From Nematostella vectensis (lineage: Eukaryota; Cnidaria; Anthozoa; Actiniaria; Edwardsiidae): a stretch of DNA of 64,000 nt. The position numbers and the translations under genes were made by a program. Shown here in pieces: positions 46,676-58,600 of the stretch. The DNA lies in the NCBI RefSeq assembly GCF_932526225.1, contig NC_064039.1, positions 4,477,001-4,541,000 of the forward strand, written 5' to 3'. A model generated the notes under the pieces. The model saw only the letters and a list, made by a program, of their open reading frames with translations, did not search any database and was not told the DNA's origin. Every line of letters starts with the position of its first letter. The stretch's first letter is position 1.

Positions 46676-49600
46676 TTATCCTCGTTCACAGATAACGTCC
46701 ACAACACTCGCCTCCATCAGTTCAGGGTCCACACACCGGTTGACAGCACTATTGACCACCTCGTCTAGCAAAAAGTGTACCAGGTTCTCGTCTGATACGA
46801 AGCGCCATAGGTAGAGCTGCAAGTAGTGCGAGTCTACTTGTATTTGCTGAAGACCGAATTTCCCGAATGTTCGTAGCCGCATGCACTCAAGTAGAGTCTA
46901 TGGAAGAGAGAGATCAAATGAGGCAAGCAAATGGAGCATTTGAGTCCCGGTTATCCGAAGCTGCTAACCCGAACAGGCGCGTATCCAGAGGAAGGAGGGC
47001 AGGCTCGCGAGTGGCCGAAAGTAATTGATTACTGCTCTGGACCCCACCTTTTTTCTTCAGAAACGCCCCTACCGACCCCAAATCTATTCCCCCAAACGCC
47101 CCTACCGACCCCAAATCTATTCCACCAAACGCCCCCACCGACCCCAAATCTATTCCCCCAAACGCCCCTACCGACCCCAAATCTATTCCCCCAAACGCCC
47201 CTACCGACCCCAAATCTATTCCCCCAAACGCCCCCACCGACCCCAAATCTATTCCCCCAAACGCCCCTACCGACCCCAAATCTATTGCCCCAAACGCCCC
47301 CACCGACCCCAAATCTATTCCCCCAAACGCCCCCACCGACCCCAAATCTATTCCCCCAAACGCCCCTACCGACCCCAAATCTATTCCCCCAAACGCCCCT
47401 ACCGACCCCAAATCTATTCCCCCAAACGCCCCTACCGACCCCAAATCTATTCCCCCAAACGTCCCTACCGACCCCAAATCTATTCCCCCAAACGTCCCTA
47501 CCGACCCCAAATCTATTCCCCCAAACGCCCCCACCGACCCCAAATCTATTCCCCCAAACGCCACCACCGACCCCAAATCTATTCCCCCAAACGCCCCTAC
47601 CGACCCCAAATCTATTCCCCCAAACGCCCCTACCGACCCCAAATCTATTCCCCCAAACGCCCCTACCGACCCCAAATCTATTCCCCCAAACGCCCCTGCC
47701 GACCCCAAATCTATTCCCCCAAACGCCCCTACCGACCCCAAATCTATTCCCCCAAACGCCCCTACCGACCCCAAATCTATTCCCCCAAACGCCCCTACCG
47801 ACCCCAAATCTATTCCCCTTAGTTGTGCTTCATACATCGACACTGGTACTAGACCACATGTGTTACATATCTATATCTTGTTCAAACTAACTCGAAGTTC
47901 CGATGAATCGAACTAATGACTTCCATTGATGTCAACTTAAACTTAGGGGGGGGGGGGGGCAATGTATAAAGTGAGACGAACAAATAAACAATGAATAAAA
48001 TAACTAAAAATGAAGGTTTACCTTTAGAGCAATTTTGATTATACCAGTGAGAACGGACACTTTGGAGAATTCCACGGCGCTGAAGATCTCGATCTTCTCC
48101 GAGAACAACTTCTGGATATTACTCAAAAGGCTTGAATCGAACCCAGTGCTGCAAGATCATGAATATAAGATCCATCGTGAACTTAATTATAATAAACCCA
48201 ACATTTCCCCCCTCATAATCACATTTAAGATTTCGCATTAGCGAATTACTATACCAACCAGATGAGTCCAGACACAATAGCACCTAAAGCAGACGCTAGC
48301 TATAGTTATCGTTACCTCAGTGTGTACCTCCACTGTCTTCGTGTCTGCACTACTTCACGCTACCTATAGTTGACGCTACCTCATTACTCCCTCGGGCCAG
48401 CTTACATAATTACCTCGGTGTGTAACTCCACTTTGTCCGGGTCTGCATTGACTGGTAGACGCTACCTATAGTAGACGACCCCTCAGTACTCCCTCGGGCC
48501 AGGTGACATTACCTCGGTGTGTAACTCCACTTTGTCCGGGTCTGCATTGACTGGTAGACGCTACCTATAGTAGACGATATCTCAGTACTCCCTCAGGCCA
48601 GCTTACATAATTACCACGGTGTGTAACTCCACTTTGTCCGGGTCTGCATTGACTGGTAGACGCTACCTATAGTAGACTATACCTCAGTACTCCCTCGGGC
48701 CAGCTTATATTATAACCTTGGTAGGTAACTCCACTTTGTCCGGGTCTGCATTTACTGGTAGACGCTACCTATAGTAGACGTTACCTCAGTACTCCCTCTG
48801 GCCAGCTGACATTACCTTGGGGTATAGCTCCACTGTGCCCGGGTCTGCTTCGACTGGTTAGTGTACGTAAATTTACTTGAATCTGCAGAAACATAAAAAA
48901 GCAAAAAATAAGTTGACGTTGGTTTTGGAGGTTTTTTTAAACGGTATATATAACAATTTCTAAACACACGGAAAATTATTATCTATATCGTCCGCCGTGG
49001 GATATTTGCTTCAGTTATGTAATATTAATCAAACAGTATATCATCAACTCTGCAATCTGATTAGTTAGCGATTTAGTGGGCTTTAAGTTATAGTCTATCA
49101 CTAGAAATTGCCAGCGATCACCTCTCCCCCCCCCAAGAAAAACGGAAAACGACCAAACCATACAACGCTCTTCGCTAGATAAAATTAAAAATCTATTTTT
49201 GGCCTTTGCCCTCATTGGCTATTGAATCGGAATAATTTTTGTACAACATTATTCCATTATTAACTCTAGGACCGCCCTTATTCGTTCATTTCCTTAAAAT
49301 AGCGGATACGATTCCCAATGAACCTGAGCTAGATGATTTGAACTGTGGGCCTTGCGCACCCCTGAGCTAGGTGTTTTTCGTTGATGCAATGATCGCTTAC
49401 CTGAACTGTGGGCCTTGCGCACCCCTGAGCTAGGAGTTTTTCGTTGATGCAATGATCGCTTACCTGAACTGTGGGCCTTGCGCACCCCTGAGCTAGGAGT
49501 TTTTCGTTGATGCAATGATCGCTTACCTGAACTGTGGGCCTTGCGCACCCCTGAGCTAGGAGTTTTTCGTTGATGCAATGATCGCTTACCTGAACTGTGG

Positions 49601-52600
49601 GCCTTGCGCACCCCTGAGCTAGGAGTTTTTCGTTGATGCAATGATCGCTTACCTGAACTGTGGGCCTTGCGCACCCCTGAGCTAGGTGTTTTTCGTTGAT
49701 GCAATGATCGCTTACCTGAACTGTGGGCCTTGCGCACCCCTGAGCTAGGAGTTTTTCGTTGATGCAATGATCGCTTACCTGAACTGTGGGCCTTGCGCAC
49801 CCCTGAGCTAGGAGTTTTTCGTTGATGCAATGATCGCTTACCTGAACTGTGGGCCTTGCGCACCCCTGAGCAAGGAGTTTTTCGTTGATGTAATGATCGC
49901 TTACCTGAACTGTGGGCCTTGCGCACCCCTGAGCTAGGAGTTTTTCGTTGATGCAATGATCGCTTACCTGAACTGTGGGCCTTGCGCACCCCTGAGCTAG
50001 GAGTTTTTCGTTGATGCAATGATCGCTTACCTGAACTGTGGGCCTTGCGCACCCCTGAGCTAGGTGTTTTTCGTTGATGCAATGATCGCTTACCTGAACT
50101 GTGGGCCTTGCGCACCCCTGAGCTAGGTGTTTTTCGTTGATGCAATGATCGCTTACCTGAACTGTGGGCCTTGCGCACCCCTGAGCTAGGAGTTTTTCGT
50201 TGATGCAATGATCGCTTACCTGAATTGTGGGCCTTGCGCACCCCTGAGCTAGGAGTTTTTCGTTGATGCAATGATCGCTTACCTGAACTGTGGGCCTTGC
50301 GCACCCCTGAGCTAGGTGTTTTTCGTTGATGCAATGATCGCTTACCTGAACTGTGGGCCTTGCGCACCCCTGAGCTAGGAGTTTTTCGTTGATGCAATGA
50401 TTGCTTACCTGAACTGTGGGCCTTGCGCACCCCTGAGCTAGGTGTTTTTCGTTGATGCAATGATCGCTTACCTGAACTGTGGGCCTTGCGCACCCCTGAG
50501 CTAGGAGTTTTTCGTTGATGCAATGATCGCTTACCTGAACTGTGGGCCTTGCGCACCCCTGAGCTAGGAGTTTTTCGTTGATGCAATGATCGCTTACCTG
50601 AACTGTGGGCCTTGCGCACCCCTGAGCTAGGAGTTTTTCGTTGATGCAATGATCGCTTACCTGAACTGTGGGCCTTGCGCACCCCTGAGCTATGCGTTTT
50701 TCGTTGATGCAATGATCGCTTACCTGAACTGTGGGCCTTGCGCACCCCTGAGCTAGAAGTTTTTCGTTGATGCAATGATCGCTTACCTGAACTGTGGGCC
50801 TTGCGCACCCCTGAGCTAGGAGTTTTTCGTTGATGCAATGACTGCTTACCTGAACTGTGGGCCTTGCGCACCCCTGAGCTAGGAGTTTTTCGTTGATGCA
50901 ATGATCGCTTACCTGAACTGTGGGCCTTGCGCACCCCTGAGCTAGGAGTTTTTCGTTGATGCAATGATCGCTTACCTGAACTGTGGGCCTTGCGCACCCC
51001 TGAGCTAGGAGTTTTTCGTTGATGCAATGATCGCTTACCTGAACTGTGGGCCTTGCGCACCCCTGAGCTAGGAGTTTTTCCTTGATGCAATGATCGCTTA
51101 CCTGAACTGTGGGCCTTGCGCACCCCTGAGCTAGGAGTTTTTCGTTGATGCAATGATCGCTTACCTGAACTGTGGGCCTTGCGCACCCCTTCCTCGTACA
51201 GCTGGCCGACTTGTGTATCTATGGCCGTTACGTCCTCTACGAGTCGTTTCATCACGGCACGGACGTTACGCGGCTCAATACTGTTCATCCAATCGCGTGT
51301 CTCGACGCTCTTACGGATCATCTAATTGTTATGTGTAAAATATGTGTTACATATTATTGTGTTAAATTGTTATGGCGTGCATAATGATGCAGTTTATAGG
51401 TGCTTAATACGTGGATTATGCGTGGGGAAAGTCAATAAATCAATCGACTCTCTTACAGATCATGTTTAACGAGGCGTATAAACGAATAGATTTATGACGG
51501 CAAATTTAAACATCAATTTTATTATATACATACTGAGAAATACTTACTGAAAACATATTCAGTAAATTTTCGTTCGTTCACTGGTCTCAGCAAATCAGAG
51601 AGGCGAACGATGTTTTCGTTCGCGGTTCTGTTATCGAACGATATTTTTTCACTGCACTTGAATGGTTTCAATCCCAACGCATCAACGAGTGCATAAAAAT
51701 CGTACAAGCATTTTCCATTTAGTAATTTATTTATTTCATAGATGTCGAGATCTTAGAGATTAAAAGCTAACTAGAGCTACAGTCTCGTGCGTGACATTAG
51801 CGAGACAGATTCATTTCAATGTAAGTTTCTGTCTGTCTTTAGTTTAGTTTAGTTTATTGGCTTTGTCACACAAAAATACTACGGTTTACAATAGGAAATA
51901 AACAAAATAAAGAAAATAAGAAACAATGTGACGGGAGAAGAAAACAGGGCGTAAGCCCCAATTGAAATTCTTTCCCAACAAATTACAAACAATAAAAATT
52001 CTAAAAAGAAAATAAAAATTGAATTACACAAATTTAAGCTCTATGAAATTATGGAGGTTGGTAAAAAGCAAGTTTCTCTAAATAGTGAGTTGTCAGCTGA
52101 TATCTGAAAGACGAAAGCGTAGTGCAAGATTTCATAAGTGAAGGAAGACTATTCCAGAAGGAAGACAGTTCTAGGGAAATACGAATTCCTGTAATAATTT
52201 TGGTTGTGCGTGGAAAAAAGGCGGTAATTATTAGGATGGTACTTTCGAGTATTGTAACGGGACGTGGCTGGAGAAAGAAGGCTACCTAAACTAATGCTCA
52301 CATCACCATTTTTTTATTTTAAATAACAGAACTAGATCGGTTATGTCTCTTCGATATTCTAATGGGAGGAGCTTAAGAGTTTTCAGCCTTTCCGTGTATG
52401 AAACATCGGCGGGATAGTTCAAAATAAACTTGGATGCTCGACGCTGGATGTTCTCAATCAGAGCTTTGTGCTTGCCTGTCGAAGGCGACCAAATGCAAGA
52501 AGCATACTCCAGGTGGGTTCTAACAAGGGTGCAGTACAGCGGCTGTCTTGTAGTTGGGTCGAGGATGTCAGAACAGACCCGCTTCACTAGTCCAATCACC

Positions 52601-55600
52601 CTGCTTTTGCGCACATAGGCTAGATGAGAGGACCCAAGACAGATCTTTGGTAATTGTAACGCCGAGGTCAGTCACCTGCGCTACTGGATCCAGGGTGCGA
52701 CCTTCTTTGACATGTGCAGCACTTTACACTTAGATGCACTAAACTCCATGCCGTGCTCTAGACTCCAGCTGTACAGGGAGTCAAGGTCAGCCTGCAACTT
52801 GCTGCACGTAGTTAGGCATATCGTTGGCATATACTAGGAACAACAGGGGCCCAAGGATAGATCCTTGTGGGACCCCTGAGGTCACTGACAGCCAAGAGGA
52901 GGACACACCATCGAGGACAACACGCTGCCGCCTTCCCGTTAGGTAGGACACAAACCATTTCAGCAGAGAACCCGTGACTCCATACTGCTGCAGCTTGAAA
53001 ATAAGCAGATGATGAGGGACCTTGTCAAAGGCCTTGGAAAGGTCTAGGTGAATGACATCAATGTCCTTCCCCCCTGCTAGTCTGTCTACGATGTCATGAT
53101 AGACTTCAACAAGTTGCGTCACGGTGGATTTCCCCTTAAGGAATCCGTGTTGAAGCTGGTAAATATGGGGGGAAATGAAGTTGAAGCAGCGCTTGAAGAC
53201 GCAGCGTTCAAGAACTTTTGACAGGATACAAAGAAGAGAGATAGGCCTGTAGTTTTCTGCCAGGGTGGGGTCATCCTTCTTGAACACAGGTGTGACATTT
53301 GCGTTCTTCCAAAGCGCGGGAACGGATCAAGAGACAGCGACAGATTAAACAACCAACATAACGATGGTGCGATTTGATGAGCGGTGTTTTTCAGCAGAAT
53401 ACCAGGGATTTGATCCGTTCCACAGGCTTTATGGGAGTCAAGATTTCGTAAGACATCCAGTACTTCAGGGACAGTGAGTTGGATAGAGCCCAGACCCAAC
53501 ACGGGCTCACGGTTGGTAGGCTGGGCGCTAACAAATTCCTCGCTGGCGGATGGACTGAATATGGAGTGAAAATATCTGTTTAACAGGTTAGCCATGTTCT
53601 TGGTATCTGTAACGAAGGCGTGGCCATCGCGAAAAAAATTCGACGAAGGCTTGTTGGAAGTGCATGATTTTACGTATGTCCACAAACGCTTTGGGTTGTC
53701 GGATATAACAGATTTTAGTTTTTCGGCGTGCTCTTTTTTCTTTTGGAAAGCATTTGTTTCGCAGCGCGTCGAGGCTCATTGTATTTTCTTTCAACAGCCA
53801 GCGATCTGGTTTTGTTTGCTTTTTTACGCTGCGCATCCTTCTTTTTGAGCAAAGAACGCCGTTCGTGATCTATCCACGGGTAACCGTTCACATTCCTTGG
53901 TTTGGATTTCGGAATATGCTCGTTAACAGCGGCGAGAAATAGATCAGTCCAATTAGCGAGTGATGAATCGATGTTATCGCTTTGAGAGAAACACAGGTCC
54001 CACGGGATGTTCTTAAGCGACTCATTAAGTCCCGTCCAGTCTGCACGCTTGAAGTTGTACACAACGCGTTTGGTCTTTGTTTTTTTAGAGATATTCAAGT
54101 CTAGTTCGAAACTGATCAACTTGTGGTCGGTAGAAATAATGTCATCGAATCCGTGTATGTGTTGAAATTTGGATGGGATACTCGTCAAAATTAAATCGGG
54201 AATGTTCCTTCCCCTTGTTGGAAAATCAATAAGCTGCCATAAATAGTTATCCTTTATAATTTTGCAGAGATAGTTTGAGGCAATCGCCGGTTTTAGCGGC
54301 TCCTGTCGTCCAGTCGATCTCAGAGAGATTGAAGTCGCCAATCACTATTAACTGACCGTATTTCGCTTTAGAAGCTAGGCGCAGAGATTTCTTGAGTTGT
54401 TTTAGATACTCTAGGTCAGTGTCCTGCGGTCGGTAATAAATGATAGCCAGAATCTTGCGTCGTGAGTTAGGACGGAGCTCGCATGCTTAAAATTCAGCGT
54501 CGGTTTCTAAATCATATCGTCCTTGCCAATCTCAGTATGTATATAATAAACAAAATACAGCATGGAAAGTGCTTTGTACAGTTTTTTTTCCTTTGTTGTT
54601 TTGTATAAAAAAAACTCACTCGTTCGCTGCGCCCACCCGTACGCGCGCACTTTCGTAGTATTCTCTATGTAGTATTCTCTATGTATGCGATGGCTACAAT
54701 CCCTTGATATTAAGGCCTGGCTAAACTGGGCGACATGTCGAGCACGACATGTAGCGTGCGACATGTCTCCTAAATGTTTTCTAGTTTAGCCACCACCAAA
54801 AACATGTAGTGCGCGACACAAAAATGTTTCTCAACTAAGAGAGAAATATTTCTTTGTCGCTGCTACAAGATTTGACGGGCGCTATAATGTCTCTTTGGGT
54901 GGCTAAACTAAGAGACATGTCGCACGCTACATGTCACGCTCGACATGTCGCCTAGTTTAGCCAGGCCTTTAGTGTGACATTTGCTATTTTTTTGGCCAAC
55001 TGTGAATTTCATATTAAATAACAGACTGCCAGGAAGAAACCTCCAATGAAAACAACTTCAAATTTCAATGTTGATTTAGGGAAAATCTGAGCTAGCTATG
55101 AAGATAAGGCTAAGATACCTTAAATACTGGGATTATCGCCCAGCTTAGCAACCGCCTCCCTAAGGCGCAAATATGTCCATTAGGTATATGCGTCATTACA
55201 CAATGAATCTAGGTGAAAGCTGTCAGTTTATGGGGGTAGAAGATACATGAAATACTTGCAGTGCGATGCACACTACCGTGGCCACCAATTCAAAGTTTTT
55301 AAAAACGAAAGTTAGCCAATTAGCATGCGATAATTCCATATTATTGACAGTCTCGTACCCAGACGCCGCGCGGTGCATTTTGGAGAGGTTGAATAAGCGC
55401 ACGGTGCATGACGGTCGGCATGCGGTGTCGGGGTAGGAATTCGCTTCAGGGTTCCTGTGGATGTCCCCGCAACAGCAAATAACGACTGGGTACGAGTCTG
55501 TATGATTGACGCGAGCTTTCACAACTAGAAGTATTCCGTTGTGCTCTAATGAATTCTCAAGCATTTCTTTGCCTCGTTGACTGGCTAGTAAAGTTCATGT

Positions 55601-58600
55601 CAATTAGATAAAACGTCTTTCGTAGAGAGGTGTAGAAGCCCGCTCGTAAGGCCTAAAAGGATTGGCTGGATTACCTCATTGTTCTTTTGTATTCCAATCT
55701 ATTGTTTCGCATCCCGTTGTTTTGTCTGTGGTGCATCAATCCAATGTGGTGAAATCTTCTGATAGCTTTTACATGACCATTCTCGTATTGCCATAGGTAA
55801 TAATTGGTTTACTTACAAACCTGTCAAAGTGGGCACGTTAGCGCGTGTCGCATATTACGAACCTGTGAGATGATCAGTCCTTGTGAAGTCACGTAATGAT
55901 TAAGAAGACTCTAAGGAAAAAGAAGATATTTGTAAATTAAGAATACATAACATGAAGAGACTTAGCAGTAAGAATGCGCTTGTTGAGTACCTGGGCTATT
56001 GTCCGGGCCTCTAAGGTGAGTTCGGACACAGGCGTACGGACACACCCTCTCTGCATCTCTTCGTCCACTGGAAACTGCTCATCCGTAAGACTCAACTGGA
56101 CAAGATTGACACGAAGCAAAGCGGTGCATAGGTTAGTTTGATTTAACAAAAAGGCATATTTTTAGATAAAGCCAAATTCCGCGCTCAAGTTCCATCATCT
56201 GGAAATCGGCCCATGACGTACTGATTTTGTCTGGCGGAGCTCTAGAGTGAAAGCAATACAAAAAGCAAAAGTGTAACATACAACATAAGTGATGGTGGAT
56301 TCTTGGAAATCTGTGCACATCCGGGACAACAGCAACACCAGGGGAGGGGGGACTGTGGAGACACCATCACAAAAACCCTGAAAAAATAAAGATACTAAGC
56401 AAATATATAAAAGTTACGATTGGCATGTGACAACTAAAATCTTTGATCGTTGCAATCTTCAGTATTTCACATCACCTATATGTTAGCCAAAAGTTAAAGC
56501 ATACAAACAACCACTACATCTTTGCAAACCTTTGCTGTGCTCAAAATATATCTCAGCAGCTCCACTACCAGGCCTTGTCTGACGTCATCAGCACAAAACG
56601 GGCCACGGAAGTAAGGCTTGACAGCAAATGTCACATCTGGGCCAATGAATGCCTGGAATCACATTTAACATAATTAGGGATAACTCGAAAGCTGTTCTAG
56701 TTCTATCTTTAATGATCATTTAGCGCTCAACTTCCAATAAGTGCCACTTTGAATTAGCGCCCCTCTAAGGAGCAAAATATTTAAAAAAAAACTGAACTAT
56801 TCGTTGGAGTTGTACTTGGATTTTGTATTTTTAAAATAAAAACATAGCAATTAAGCTCCCAGCTTCAAATAAAGGTCCCTCTTCAAATTAGAGCCTGCCC
56901 CTCTCCAAATTAGAGCCTACCTCCCCCAAAAAGTGCCCAGGGCGCTTAAATGAGCATTTAGGGTACCTTAAGGTTGCTTAAGACTGTCTTGAGTTGATCC
57001 ACGATTGATGTACTCATGTTTGAGAGGAGATCTGATAGCACATGTGTTTTGTCCTTTCCAGACTGACGCGGGAGCGCAGCTAGTGACTGACGGGTGTCTG
57101 TTAAACAAACTACAAATGCCACAACCATTAATTCTACAACGGCAACAATCATGGAGCTGATACCATATAGCAACCTGAAAATGCCACCCTATTTACCTTC
57201 AAAATGCTGTTTTAGTGACTGTGTGTATCCCTTGATCCGGTTATGAGATGCCCTTGCCACAATATTTGTTCCTAGCCTTTCAACAAACAAACAAACAGAA
57301 TTTAATAAGAATAAACAGGACAGAAAGAACTTACAGAGAACTGAGGAAAATAAAAACTACCAAGCAATATAAAAAGTAAGACAAAGATTATTTTATTATT
57401 TCTACCTTCCACATCCAATATCTGGGAGTAGTTTGTGGACAGACTGGAGGCGGCGGTGAAAGCGGTCAAGTGACCTCACCAACAACACATTGTTGCCAGT
57501 TTCAGTCTCTTGTTCAATTCTGGATTCAACAATACTGAAGTACTGGCCCATCAATGACTGCATAAAGCTTGTGAGTTTCTTACTCACAACTTTATCCAAT
57601 TCTTCTTCATCTTGACTGGAATAAGAAAAAAACTCCTTTAATTTGAAAACAAAGACAAACGAATTTGTATTTGTTGGAGTCCCAGAATAATGTTTCATAA
57701 TAATGTTTGATAGATATAGTAAATGAATAAATGAATGGTTGAATGGTGAAATAAATGGATACAATTTATACAGTAGTAGGACATTTATCAGGGAAAATAA
57801 CTAGAGTAGATAAACACTAACCCCTCTGTATTCGAGGTTGATGAATAAAACTGTGTGTCTTTCTCTTGCCGTCCAACAAACTGTTCCATGTATGAAGCAA
57901 TGACTAGACCAACCGTGCTAAGAAAGCCATTACACCCACAGTCAACAAATTCTAGTAAGTCCTGGAAAGCAATACACACACAAAAATAAGATCACAATCT
58001 AGTGCATCCTCTTTACTTATCAATTCAGTTTAGGTATGGAATATTTCGAGTACCATAGGTCTGGGATGTTTTGCTTCTTGACTCTCTTCTCTGGCCTCTG
58101 GAACAGAATCAGCAGAGGCTTTGATAAGAAATAGGGATCAATGGCTAATCCCCTGAATTCTGTACAAACATAGTTAAATGGGGCTATTGTTTATATTAAT
58201 ACCTTTTAATGAGGCTAATTCCATAGCCTTCAAATCTGTTTGTTCCCTTAGAACTCTAAGATCCTCATTTAATTTTTCCCTTGCACTGCAGAAGAAAATT
58301 GATTATTAGTTATTGTCATTGTCTCCTTCACTACTCATTTGCATAAACATATCATCATCCAAGACCTATATCAAGTTACATTTGTTGTCACAAACCTCAA
58401 CCCTCATTATAATCATTACCAATCATAGTGATTGATGTCATCATCAAAATGCAAAATTAAAAATGTCTCTCCTATCATCAGAAATCTTTTGTAAAAGAGA
58501 ATTTTGAGATCATCATCTTCATCACCTCATCATCACCATGCTTTTTTGAAAAGAAATAAAACTACAAAACTTGATTGGTGACACCTACTGTTCTAGAAAT

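Noticed and set aside
46931-47890. Proline-rich 319-residue protein on the plus strand and glycine-rich 309-residue protein on the minus strand
   Set aside because: Both are by-products of a stop-free 33-bp repeat inside VPS51 intron 19.
49294-51321. A 675-residue standalone protein made mostly of 21-residue repeats
   Set aside because: Its first 52 codons are VPS51 exon 17 and the repeats start at that exon's splice donor, so it is an exon plus an amplified boundary rather than a separate gene. Its ATG is the exon's first codon.
51522-51707. Minus-strand frame with splice-like borders as the missing VPS51 exon
   Set aside because: Its peptide ([18 protein letters not shown]...) shows no likeness to the missing HYVKVQG-type segment.
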